This document shows, piece after piece, positions 17,234-25,737 of a stretch of 64,000 nt of DNA. Below the pieces are notes generated by a model. That model searched no databases. It was not told the DNA's origin and saw only the letters and a program-made list of their open reading frames with translations. Position 1 is the stretch's first letter. Every line of letters begins with the position of its first letter. The translations under genes were made by a program, and so were the position numbers. Source of the stretch: Paenibacillus paridis (lineage in GTDB: Bacteria; Bacillota; Bacilli; Paenibacillales; Paenibacillaceae); NCBI RefSeq assembly GCF_006345825.1, contig NZ_VCIX01000092.1, positions 1,550,001 through 1,614,000 on the forward strand. Reading direction: 5' to 3'.

Positions 17234-18295
17234 ATGTGCATTAATCACAAAGGCGAGATTACGACACGTGTTTTGAGTGTTCCAAGTGCAAAAGCATCAT
17301 TTGTAAAGACTACGATTGAACGGAGAGAATTGCGTCCGCACGATATCTTAATTGATATAAAGTTTAGTGGCATTTGCCATTCTGATCTTCACAGCGCATA
17401 CGGCGAGTGGGGAGGCGGAATCTTCCCGATGGTTCCTGGACATGAGATCGCCGGTGTCGTAGCAGCTGTTGGAACAGATGTGAGTAAATTTGTTGTTGGC
17501 GACCGTGTAGGCGTTGGTTGCTTTGTTGATTCCTGTGGAGAATGCGAATACTGTCTGAGCGGCGAGGAGCAATTTTGCACGAAAGGCGTTATCAATACCT
17601 ATAACAGTTTAGACTTTGATGGAAATCCAACATATGGCGGATATAGTCAAAAAATCGTTGTAACGGAAGGTTTCGTTGTCCGGATTCCAGACAGTCTGAA
17701 TATGGATGTAGCAAGCCCGTTATTATGCGCCGGTATTACCACATATTCTCCTCTAAAGCATTGGAACGCTGGTCCTGGCAAGAAGGTTGCCATCTTGGGA
17801 ATGGGCGGTCTCGGGCACGTAGCCATCCAATTTGCTCATGCTTTGGGTGCGGAAGTAACCGTATTGAGTCGCTCTAATGATAAGAAAGATGAAGCATTGA
17901 AATTTGGCGCAGATCACTTCTACGCGACGAGTGATTCTGATACATTTAGACAATTAGCAGGTTGTTTTGATCTAATCTTAAACACAGTGTCTGCAAATCT
18001 GGATGTTGATGCGTATTTGTCGCTCCTTCGAATTGATGGAACGCTTGTAAATGTTGGAGCACCTTCCGAATCGGACAACTTTCATGTATTTTCATTAATT
18101 ATGGGTCGTCGCAGCATAGCTGGCTCGCTGGTAGGTGGGATTCGTGAGACACAAGAAATGCTCGATTTTGCAGCTGAACACGGCATTGCCCCTATGATTG
18201 AAGTGATCAATGCCGATCAAGTGGGAGAATCGTATGAGCGTATCCTCAAAAGTGATGTACGGTATCGGTTCGTAATTGACATTTCTACTCTGTAA
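17234..18295 (+). CDS. adhA: Zinc-dependent alcohol/formaldehyde dehydrogenase AdhA
   Basis: Cytoplasmic NAD(P)-dependent zinc alcohol dehydrogenase (353 aa). Catalytic-zinc ligands are seen in SGICHSDLHS (Cys) and PGHEIAGVV (His-Glu), the four structural-zinc cysteines in CFVDSCGECEYCLSGEEQFC, and the nucleotide loop in GMGGLGHVAI. The protein reads as a close match to B. subtilis AdhA from memory, including the N-terminus MC-N-H and the ending RYRFVIDISTL; that supports the ATG at 17234 over one at 17177. The ribosome site is weak (AAAGG, 13 bases away). Role: detoxification of formaldehyde/methylglyoxal under AdhR. Confidence 0.94.
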   Translation: MCINHKGEITTRVLSVPSAKASFVKTTIERRELRPHDILIDIKFSGICHSDLHSAYGEWGGGIFPMVPGHEIAGVVAAVGTDVSKFVVGDRVGVGCFVDSCGECEYCLSGEEQFCTKGVINTYNSLDFDGNPTYGGYSQKIVVTEGFVVRIPDSLNMDVASPLLCAGITTYSPLKHWNAGPGKKVAILGMGGLGHVAIQFAHALGAEVTVLSRSNDKKDEALKFGADHFYATSDSDTFRQLAGCFDLILNTVSANLDVDAYLSLLRIDGTLVNVGAPSESDNFHVFSLIMGRRSIAGSLVGGIRETQEMLDFAAEHGIAPMIEVINADQVGESYERILKSDVRYRFVIDISTL

Positions 18296-18344
18296 CAGGA
18301 GATGATGCTTGCTGCCATTATAAATCTGAACCGATAAAAAGAAT

Positions 18345-18387
18345 AAAACCATCGTTTTGAACAAAGCTTGTTCAAAACGATGGTTTT
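18345..18387. terminator. Bidirectional terminator between adhA and ndk
   Basis: Perfect 20-base arms (18345-18364 and 18368-18387) around a three-base loop, with A runs on the left and T runs on the right, separating the convergent genes adhA (+) and ndk (-). Confidence 0.9.
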
Positions 18388-18402
18388 TGTTATTAAAATG
18401 CA

Positions 18403-18822
18403 TCAAGATACCAATACCGGCTGCTTACCAAAAAATAGTTGAATCTCCCTTTCTGCACTCTCAATGGAATCAGATCCATGAATGATATTACTGGCAATGT
18501 CGGTCGCAAAGTCTCCCCGAATCGTTCCTACATCAGCGTCAACAGGATTTGTTGCACCAATCAAAACTCTTGATTGTTTTACGGCATTTCTGCCTTCCCA
18601 AACCATAGCGAATACTGGACCGACAGAAATAAAATCCACCAATTCCTGAAAAAACGGTTTTTCTTTTAAATCCGAATAATGTTCTTCTGCTTTCTCTTTC
18701 GGTACCGTCATTAATTTGGCATCGGTCAAAATGAAGCCCTTCCGCTCAAACCTTATAACAATTTCGCCAATAAGACCTCTGCTGACTCCATCCGGTTTAA
18801 CCATAATAAATGTTTGTTCCAT
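18403..18822 (-). CDS. ndk: Nucleoside diphosphate kinase
   Basis: Cytoplasmic enzyme (139 aa) moving the gamma-phosphate of ATP to NDPs through a phosphohistidine, His115 in NIIHGSDS. Other family marks: FIMVKPDGVSRGLIGEI at the start and RVLIGATNPVDADVGTIRGDFA. Full family length, with AATGGAGGA upstream. It is followed on the map by pyruvate phosphate dikinase (its start is 24 bases after the ppdK stop), so the two may be co-transcribed. Confidence 0.97.
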   Translation of the reverse strand: MEQTFIMVKPDGVSRGLIGEIVIRFERKGFILTDAKLMTVPKEKAEEHYSDLKEKPFFQELVDFISVGPVFAMVWEGRNAVKQSRVLIGATNPVDADVGTIRGDFATDIASNIIHGSDSIESAEREIQLFFGKQPVLVS

Positions 18823-18846
18823 GTGTATTCCTCCATTAATAGTTAG

Positions 18847-21552
18847 TTATACGGCAGGCAAAACATTGTTCTCATCTTTAAACTGTATAACTGCTTGAGC
18901 TGCTGCAATTCGAGCTAAAGGAATTCGATATGGCGAGCAGCTCACATAATCCAAACCCGCGTTATGGCAGAACATGATGGACTGGCGATCGCCGCCATGC
19001 TCCCCACAGATGCCTGTTTTGATACGAGGCTTTACGCTGCGCCCCGAAGCAACGGCCATTTCAATCAGTTGTCCGACGCCTTCGTGATCCAGCACTTCAA
19101 AAGGATTATGTGGCAAAATGTTATGATCAAGATAATGGGCAAGGAATTTATGCTCTGCATCATCACGACTGTATCCATAAGTCATTTGAGTTAAATCATT
19201 GGTGCCGAAAGAAAAGAAATCGGCTTGCGCAGCTATCTTTTTAGCCGTCAATGCCGCGCGCGGCACTTCAATCATGGTACCTACTTTATACGGGCAGGCC
19301 TGTATTTTTTCTTTGCCAAGCACTTGCAGCGCTACTTTATCAACGAGTTCCCGCATCGCTCTTAATTCAGCCACATCTCCTACCAATGGAATCATTAGTT
19401 CAGGGATGACTTCTACCCCTTCGTCCAAACAACGGGAGAATGCCTTGAATATAGCTTCGATCTGCATATCATAGATTTCCGGATATACGATGCCGACTCT
19501 GCATCCGCGCTGTCCCAGCATAGGATTTTTTTCTTGCAATGCCTCCGTCTTCAGAATGAATGCGCTTAACTGTTGTTGTTTCAGCCGTGATGCCTCTTTA
19601 TCTTCAGTAAGTACAGCTAACTGTTCTTCACGCTCTAGCTGGAGCATTTGTTCGCGTAGTTCATCGAGATTAGGCAAAAATTCATGAAGCGGTGGATCCA
19701 ATAGCCGAATCGTCACGGGAAGCCCTGACATCTCCTTGAACAGTTCAAGAAAATCGGATAGCTGCATCGGGAGAATTTCTTCCAGTACCGCCTTTCGTTC
19801 ATCAATTGAATCCGCAAGTATCATCCGCTGCACTACCGGCAGCCTAAAGGGTGAAAAGAACATATGCTCTGTTCGGCATAAGCCGATCCCTTCAGCTCCA
19901 AGTTTCCTGGCCACGGCTGCATCATGGGGAGTATCTGCATTAGCTAATACCTTTAACTTTCGAATTTCATCGCTCCAACGAAGTATTTCTTCAAGCTCGA
20001 TCGACATTTCCGCTTCATGCAAGGATACTTTGCCTTCGATAATTCGGCCTGTACCGCCGTCCAGTGTAATCCAATCTCCTTCATGGATAACTGAAGAAGC
20101 AACATACATCGCCTTGGTTACCGGATCAATTCGGACAGCCTCGCATCCGCACACACAAGACTTCCCCATTCCGCGAGCCACTACCGCTGCATGGCTTGTC
20201 AATCCTCCTCTGCTGGTTAACACCCCTTCCGAAACGAGCATGCCTTGGATATCCTCGGGAGTCGTTTCCTGTCTTGCCAGAATCACTTTTTTACCGGCTT
20301 TGCTCCATGCCACGGCTTGGTCGGTATCGAATACAAGTTGGCCTGTCGACGCTCCCGGAGAAGCTGCCAAACCAACAGCTAAAACATTTTGAATTTGGGA
20401 TTCATTTAAACCTCTGTGCAGGAGTTGATCGAGATGTGAGGGCTCAATCCGCAGGATGGCCTCTTCCTTCGTTATCACTTGTTCGTGCACGAATTCTACT
20501 GCTAATCTTACAGCCGCTTGGGCATTTCGTTTACCGCTTCTAGTTTGGAGTATGTACAGCTTACCCTGCTCAATCGTAAACTCGATATCTTGCATATCTT
20601 TAAAATGCCGTTCTAGACGTTTAGCGACTTCGACTAGCTGTTCAAATGCTTCAGGCATGGCTGCTTCTAATCGAAGGATGGGAAGAGGGGTTCTAATTCC
20701 GGCTACCACATCTTCGCCTTGCGCGTTAAAGAGAAACTCGCCATATAATTCGTTAGCGCCAGTAGAAGGATTTCTGGAGAAAAGCACGCCGGTTCCGCTC
20801 GTTTCGCCTGTATTTCCAAAAACCATGTTTTGAATAGTAACAGCCGTCCCTTGCTTATCTGATATGTGGTTTATTTTCCGATAGTATTTTGCTCTAGGAT
20901 TGTGCCAAGACTTGAACACCGCTTCAATCGCAAGCAGCAATTGTTCGTGTGGATCTTGAGGAAAAGGCCGTCCAGCCTGCTCGATCACACATTTCTTATA
21001 CCGGTCGACGATCTGTCGTAATGCCGCTTCCGTTAGGTCTTGTTCATGATCAAGCCCTTCTTCCCGGAGAAGCGCTGTGAGCTGATATTCAAAAAAATGA
21101 TGTCCGATGCCAAATACGACGTTGCCAAACATTTGAATTAACCTTCTATAGCAATCGTAAGCAAATCGAGGATTTTTCGTTATGGCGGCAAGTCCTCGAA
21201 CCGTTTCATCATTCAATCCTAAATTTAGAATGGTGTCCATCATACCGGGCATAGAGGTCACTGAGCCTGAACGAACCGATACTAGCAACGGGGAAAGGGG
21301 ATCACCCAACCGTTGTCCTTTTTGCTTCTCTAATCTTCCCAACGCTTCAAATAGTTGATCTTTTAATAAATCATCGATCTTATATCCGCGATTGAAAAAT
21401 CGTAAACAAGCTTCTGTCGTTATCGTAAATCCTGGCGGAACAGGCATACCGGCTCTAGTCATCTCTGCAAGGTTTGCCCCTTTGCCTCCTAGCAGCGAAC
21501 GCATTTTGCCGTCACCCTCGTTAAAATCAAAAACCCATTTTGCACTAGTCAA
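18847..21552 (-). CDS. ppdK: Pyruvate, phosphate dikinase
   Basis: Cytoplasmic enzyme (901 aa) interconverting pyruvate + ATP + Pi and PEP + AMP + PPi. Nucleotide-binding domain at the N-terminus (KWVFDFNEGDGKMRSLLGGKGANLAEM), the swivelling phosphohistidine domain with GGLTSHAAVVARGMGKSC near 455, and the PEP-binding TIM barrel (GQRGCRVG, FGTNDLTQMTYGYSRDD, GICGEHGGD with the catalytic Cys). I choose the TTG at 21552: GGAG lies nine bases before it, it overlaps the TAG of the upstream small gene, and it yields the family N-terminus. An ATG at 21603 would overlap that gene by 59 bases. Confidence 0.95.
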   Translation of the reverse strand: MTSAKWVFDFNEGDGKMRSLLGGKGANLAEMTRAGMPVPPGFTITTEACLRFFNRGYKIDDLLKDQLFEALGRLEKQKGQRLGDPLSPLLVSVRSGSVTSMPGMMDTILNLGLNDETVRGLAAITKNPRFAYDCYRRLIQMFGNVVFGIGHHFFEYQLTALLREEGLDHEQDLTEAALRQIVDRYKKCVIEQAGRPFPQDPHEQLLLAIEAVFKSWHNPRAKYYRKINHISDKQGTAVTIQNMVFGNTGETSGTGVLFSRNPSTGANELYGEFLFNAQGEDVVAGIRTPLPILRLEAAMPEAFEQLVEVAKRLERHFKDMQDIEFTIEQGKLYILQTRSGKRNAQAAVRLAVEFVHEQVITKEEAILRIEPSHLDQLLHRGLNESQIQNVLAVGLAASPGASTGQLVFDTDQAVAWSKAGKKVILARQETTPEDIQGMLVSEGVLTSRGGLTSHAAVVARGMGKSCVCGCEAVRIDPVTKAMYVASSVIHEGDWITLDGGTGRIIEGKVSLHEAEMSIELEEILRWSDEIRKLKVLANADTPHDAAVARKLGAEGIGLCRTEHMFFSPFRLPVVQRMILADSIDERKAVLEEILPMQLSDFLELFKEMSGLPVTIRLLDPPLHEFLPNLDELREQMLQLEREEQLAVLTEDKEASRLKQQQLSAFILKTEALQEKNPMLGQRGCRVGIVYPEIYDMQIEAIFKAFSRCLDEGVEVIPELMIPLVGDVAELRAMRELVDKVALQVLGKEKIQACPYKVGTMIEVPRAALTAKKIAAQADFFSFGTNDLTQMTYGYSRDDAEHKFLAHYLDHNILPHNPFEVLDHEGVGQLIEMAVASGRSVKPRIKTGICGEHGGDRQSIMFCHNAGLDYVSCSPYRIPLARIAAAQAVIQFKDENNVLPAV

Positions 21553-21733
21553 ATTCTCTCGCTCCTTCAATTTCGCTTTTGCAGCCTTCAGAGCATTCAC
21601 CATAGAAACGCTTTACGCGATTTGTTGGAAGAGTCGCGATTAACGAGTCGCATCTTTTACAAATTACGTAACCAAGCTCCAAACCGTCTTTCTTTTTGTT
21701 ACTGCCGTTCATTTCAACGCTTTGGTATTCCAT
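21545..21733 (-). CDS. Small Cys-rich protein, SR1P-like (GapA-binding peptide family)
   Basis: Protein of 62 aa with a C-terminal module GYVICKRCDSLIATLPTNRV then KRFYGECSEGCKS. The spacing C-x2-C ... V-x3-YG-x-C-x3-C resembles SR1P, the 39-residue peptide that binds GapA in B. subtilis and promotes its partnership with RNase J1. A GGAGGCGGAG precedes the ATG at 21733; a longer frame from 21811 has no such site. Its stop codon overlaps the likely ppdK start, so the two are translated together. The assignment rests on remembered family pattern and is moderate; a zinc-ribbon of unrelated function is the alternative. Confidence 0.65.
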   Translation of the reverse strand: MEYQSVEMNGSNKKKDGLELGYVICKRCDSLIATLPTNRVKRFYGECSEGCKSEIEGAREFD

Positions 21734-22123
21734 TAGTACTCCGCCTCCTGAAGACCGTTTAATTTCTTGCAAAATGCGCCAAGGAGCATTCAAGCCATGG
21801 GGGTAATTCATGACTCTTCGTTTAATGTGATTATCATTTGACGCCTCTCACCCATATAATACAACACAATTATTAATTAGTACACACTATATAATTAAAA
21901 ATATACGAAACAGACGAATTTTTGACTTTTGGATTCAAATGTTCGTCACAATAGAAGATAAGTCCATATCAAAAAACTTATTTGGCTATATCCCAACGTC
22001 AAAACGATATTCGTATGGGCAACCTATAAAGTCGCTTGACAAAAAAAAGCAGCCCTTCGGCTGCTGCATTTTGAGGTACATATAAAGAAATCAAATTTTG
22101 ATAGAAGATTTAATATTCATTCA
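21734..22123. other. Intergenic region with ppdK-operon promoter and rph terminator
   Basis: About 390 bases, AT-rich. It holds the rph terminator (22041-22064) and should hold the promoter of the SR1P-like/ppdK unit. An AT-rich stretch near 21850-21900 is a plausible location but gives no clean -35/-10 pair. No open frame of note. Confidence 0.4.
22041..22064 (-). terminator. Rho-independent terminator of rph
   Basis: Minus strand: GCAGCC-GAAG-GGCTGC followed by eight T, 60 bases after the rph stop codon. Confidence 0.9.
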
Positions 22124-24724
22124 TTACAATATTTCGATATAGCCATCTGTTCCATGTACTCGAATTCGCTGCCCATCTTTTATTAGCTTGGTAGCATTCT
22201 CCACTCCAACAACTGCTGGCAGACCATATTCTCGCGCGATCACTGCTCCATGAGTCATCAGTCCGCCCACTTCGGTGACTAGTCCTTTAATGGATACAAA
22301 CAATGGTGTCCAGCCTGGATCTGTAAAGGAGGTTATTAAAATATCTCCATCTTCTAGATCTGTATCTTCCATACTTAAGATGACACGTGCGCGTCCCTCA
22401 ACCACGCCGGCGGAAACAGGTAGCCCTACAATAGCGTCGGCTGGAAGATTTTCTCGTGCGTACTTCCCGGCGATGATCTCACCATCGGACGTCATAACGC
22501 GTGGAGGAGTTAATTTTTCGAATAATTTGTACTCGCTTTTTCGTCTGTTGATGATTTGGTTATCCAATATATTCGTGCGTACGACATCACGAAGTTCATC
22601 AAACGAGAGATAGTAAATATCTTCTCTGTCATGAATGATGCCCGCATGTACGAGTTGTTCGGCTTCTCTCAGTAAAGCCTGTTTATAAACGAAGTAGCGA
22701 TTAATCATACCGTATTTGGGATACTCACGATATCCGATGTACGTTCGTATGATGCTGATCATCCGTTTGGTCTCTTCTGCTTTTTGTACACCGCCTGGCA
22801 GTTGATTTAATCGATGCAATAACTCTTGTTCTTTTTCTAACGCTTCCTGCCGCCCCTGCTCAAATTTACGTTTGCCGGTATTAGGCTCAAGGTTTTTAAT
22901 GTTACCTAGAATCATCGGGACAAGCGTAAGCGGTTTTTCGGACCAACGTGCTTTAGAGATATCGATTTCTCCAGCACATCGCATACCGTATTTATGAAGA
23001 TAAGCATTGATCGCGTCCTTCGATTCTTGTCCGCCGTCAAACTTAACGAGTTCATCCAGAAAACGATCATCTTTAACTTGCTGTAAATAATCAATGACTT
23101 CTGGATAAGGACGAATCTTATCTGCAACATCCAATAGCGCCAATCCCATTTCCGAAGTAATATTGTTTGGTACGGATTGAGAAAGCTTGTCTGCTGCGTT
23201 TTTTTCACCAAGCCACTCGTTCATTTTTTCATTGATCCACGATGAGGCATTCATAGCAGCCATAAATACGCTTGTACTTTGCGGGTCAAATAAAAGCTTC
23301 TTTAATTCAAGGATGTCTTCTTGAATAAAATCAATTAAATCCGATCCTGATTTCGTTTGGATATTTTGTTTTAATTTCTCTATCGATGTTTGATTACTCT
23401 TAATTAAATCAGTAACGATTGAAGGATCGATTTCGACTTGCGCCAACTTTGTTGTATTGCCTCTGCTGCGCTTCGGTGCTTTTTCGTCATCCGGTAACGA
23501 TTTAATAAAATCTCCTCTCTCTAAAACGGTCGTGAGTGCGTCTTTTATGAGCGGATCGGATTGTCCCACGTTATCAAATAACATTACTCTGTTGGTAGGC
23601 GAAGCCAGCATAGGCGTAACATCAACAAACAACCTTCCACCGGCTTTACGCATAGGTGCAGGAGTTATTAATAAGTAGAAAGATAACCCCAGAGGTGTGA
23701 TGGGGTCGGTCATCATTTGTTGATGACCCACAGATAAATAAACGTGATTATCTTGATCATTCGCTTCCGGAATCGGATATAATGTCGTGATTGGCCGACT
23801 TTGGACAATATAAAATGAATGATCGACTAGACACCATTCGATATCTTGCGGGCAGCCAAAATAAGCTTCGATCTGTCTACCCATTCGTGCAAGCTGTAAA
23901 ATTTGTTGTTCGGTGAGCGTTTGAGCCTTTTGCTGTGGGGGATTGATTTGCTGAATCTCTGTTCCGCCTTCTTTTAGTCCGTAGATAGCTAATTTTTTGG
24001 TTGCGATTATCTTACTGACGATGACCTCATCCTGAACTTTATAACTATCAGCAGAGACCAAACCAGAGACCAGTGCTTCTCCAAGTCCAAAACTAGCATC
24101 GATGGATAACAGCTTTCGGTTAGACGTAATCGGATCAGCAGTAAATAAAATTCCAGAAGCCTGTGGGAAAACCATCCTTTGAATGATTACGGAGATAAAA
24201 ACTTCCCTGTGGTCAAATCCATTTTGCATCCGGTAAATGACTGCTCGATCCGTAAATAGAGATGCCCAACATTTGCTAATATGCTGCATGATTGCTTCGT
24301 GGCCAAGGATGTTTAAGTATGTGTCTTGTTGGCCAGCAAAAGAGGCATGTGGCAGATCTTCAGCAGTTGCACTAGACCGCACGGCATAAGCATGTTCATG
24401 GCCAACGTGTGAGAGATAATGAGTAACTGCTTCCATAACATCTGAAGGAATCTCTATATTCATAATGAGTTGTCGAATCTTTTGGCTGATTTCATTAATT
24501 TGATCTCGATCTTTTACTTTTAGCATGGATAATTGAACCAACAAAGCATGATACGTTTCATTTTGTTCAATGGCTTTTTGATATCCTACAGTCGTAACAC
24601 AAAATCCTTCGGGAACTGCTATTCCTTTAATTTTAGATAACGTCCCTAAATTCAACCCTTTTCCGCCGACGAGCGAAAGCTGCGTTTTATCCATTTCTTG
24701 AAAACCGATAACCAAAGTATTCAT
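22124..24724 (-). CDS. rph: Rifampin phosphotransferase
   Basis: Cytoplasmic antibiotic-inactivating enzyme (866 aa) that transfers the beta-phosphate of ATP to rifamycins. Order: ATP-grasp domain (SLVGGKGLNLGTLSK; AYAVRSSATAEDLPHASFAGQQDT), rifamycin-binding helical domain (about 320-750), and swivelling domain with the catalytic His825 in GGLMTHGAVIAREYGLPAVVGV. Length, His position and the C-terminal ending RVHGTDGYIEIL match Rph of Listeria/Bacillus; automatic pipelines often call it PEP synthase, but the PEP-binding barrel is absent. Start has AGGAG. A possible -35/-10 (TTGTCA-16-TATAAT) lies so close to the start that the transcript would lose the ribosome site, so the true promoter is probably further upstream. 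Confidence 0.93.
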   Translation of the reverse strand: MNTLVIGFQEMDKTQLSLVGGKGLNLGTLSKIKGIAVPEGFCVTTVGYQKAIEQNETYHALLVQLSMLKVKDRDQINEISQKIRQLIMNIEIPSDVMEAVTHYLSHVGHEHAYAVRSSATAEDLPHASFAGQQDTYLNILGHEAIMQHISKCWASLFTDRAVIYRMQNGFDHREVFISVIIQRMVFPQASGILFTADPITSNRKLLSIDASFGLGEALVSGLVSADSYKVQDEVIVSKIIATKKLAIYGLKEGGTEIQQINPPQQKAQTLTEQQILQLARMGRQIEAYFGCPQDIEWCLVDHSFYIVQSRPITTLYPIPEANDQDNHVYLSVGHQQMMTDPITPLGLSFYLLITPAPMRKAGGRLFVDVTPMLASPTNRVMLFDNVGQSDPLIKDALTTVLERGDFIKSLPDDEKAPKRSRGNTTKLAQVEIDPSIVTDLIKSNQTSIEKLKQNIQTKSGSDLIDFIQEDILELKKLLFDPQSTSVFMAAMNASSWINEKMNEWLGEKNAADKLSQSVPNNITSEMGLALLDVADKIRPYPEVIDYLQQVKDDRFLDELVKFDGGQESKDAINAYLHKYGMRCAGEIDISKARWSEKPLTLVPMILGNIKNLEPNTGKRKFEQGRQEALEKEQELLHRLNQLPGGVQKAEETKRMISIIRTYIGYREYPKYGMINRYFVYKQALLREAEQLVHAGIIHDREDIYYLSFDELRDVVRTNILDNQIINRRKSEYKLFEKLTPPRVMTSDGEIIAGKYARENLPADAIVGLPVSAGVVEGRARVILSMEDTDLEDGDILITSFTDPGWTPLFVSIKGLVTEVGGLMTHGAVIAREYGLPAVVGVENATKLIKDGQRIRVHGTDGYIEIL

Positions 24725-24760
24725 TTAACATCGCTCCTTATTATAAAACTGAAAAAAGGT

Positions 24761-24910
24761 TTGACAAAAACGTACCGGCGTGATAAATTAAATATATAAG
24801 ATAGATAATTTATGTCTAAACACATTAATTTAATCGCGTCCTTATTATATCATCGTGTATTTTTATATGCAATATGAAAGAACCTGATGAATGAATCAGG
24901 TTCTTTTTTT
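24761..24910 (+). ncRNA. Candidate small RNA: orphan promoter plus terminator beside rph
   Basis: Plus strand: TTGACA (24761-24766), 17-base spacer, TAAATT (24784-24789), then about 90 bases without an open frame, ending in a terminator with 11-base arms (24878-24888, 24895-24905) and a seven-T run. The predicted RNA of about 115 nt is divergent from rph and overlaps its probable promoter region. No homologue is recognised; it could equally be the upstream regulatory region of rph with a chance promoter. Confidence 0.35.
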
Positions 24911-25094
24911 GATTTCTATGATCAGTACACTCGTTTATTACTCTTTTTATGAAATCCCCTTCTCTCTTTTCAATAAAGCATCTCCTTCATCCACTCATCC
25001 GAGAACTCTATTTTCATTGCATTTACAACAATAATAATTTTGTGTATGCTTGAACTGTATTGAATTATTGAAGAAAGCATTGGGAGTGAATCGT

Positions 25095-25550
25095 ATGGAT
25101 ATAAAAATCGATGATTTAACAGGAACCGAAATCATAGCATTGATCAAGGAGCATCTACAGAACATGTTTGAAAATTCTCCTCCTGAGAGTGTGCATGCAT
25201 TAAATTTGGATGAATTAACATCGCCTGAAATTACTTTCTTCAGCATTTGGGAACAAAACGAGCTTTTGGGCTGTGGCGCTATTAAAGAATTGGATAAACA
25301 ACATGGTGAAATTAAGTCCATGCGTACTTCTACCAAGTATCTAAGGAAGGGCGTCGCATCAAATATGCTCGCCCATATTATTGAGGAATCCAAACGGAGA
25401 GGCTATCGGCGATTAAGCTTGGAGACCGGATCCATGGCGTCTTTCGAACCAGCTATAAAATTATATAAACAATTTGGATTTGAACAATGTAGTCCGTTTG
25501 CGAATTACACCGAAGACCCCTACAGCGTCTTTATGACAAAAGAATTATAA
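25095..25550 (+). CDS. GNAT-family N-acetyltransferase
   Basis: Cytoplasmic acetyltransferase, 151 aa. Typical fold elements: beta strands FFSIWEQNELLGCGAIKEL and GEIKSMRTSTKYLRKGVASN, which contains the acetyl-CoA pyrophosphate loop (R-K-G-V-A, variant of Q/RxxGxG/A), then LSLETGS and a terminal LYKQFGFEQCSPFANY. This resembles the YsnE/PhnO-like GNAT group acting on small molecules; the acceptor is unknown. The ATG at 25095 has GGGAG eight bases upstream, better than a TTG-like opening at 25050. Confidence 0.9.
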   Translation: MDIKIDDLTGTEIIALIKEHLQNMFENSPPESVHALNLDELTSPEITFFSIWEQNELLGCGAIKELDKQHGEIKSMRTSTKYLRKGVASNMLAHIIEESKRRGYRRLSLETGSMASFEPAIKLYKQFGFEQCSPFANYTEDPYSVFMTKEL

Positions 25551-25630
25551 GTGTAACAATGGTTCTATTGGTAATGGATAATGATAGTTACTTTCTCGAA
25601 CTTATTTGAAGATGTACAGAGGGTAAAATA

Positions 25631-25654
25631 AGCCCCGGACTACTGACCGGGGCT
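25631..25654 (-). terminator. Terminator of the ankyrin/Nudix-like gene
   Basis: Arms AGCCCCGG (25631-25638) and CCGGGGCT (25647-25654), followed on the minus strand by TTATTTTA. It lies about 85 bases past the end of the large minus-strand gene and also downstream of the plus-strand GNAT. Confidence 0.7.
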
Positions 25655-25737
25655 AATTCAACCAATCTTCTCACCATGTTGGAATAGCAAGCACTGAATT
25701 GGAGAAAAAGCTGGAATATTTGCATCTTATTTAAAAA

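Noticed and set aside
19736..20392. 218-codon plus-strand frame inside ppdK
   Set aside because: Antisense to conserved PPDK motifs and with no ribosome site.
22124..24724. Annotation as PEP synthase
   Set aside because: The PEP-binding barrel is missing, and length, His825 and C-terminus fit rifampin phosphotransferase.
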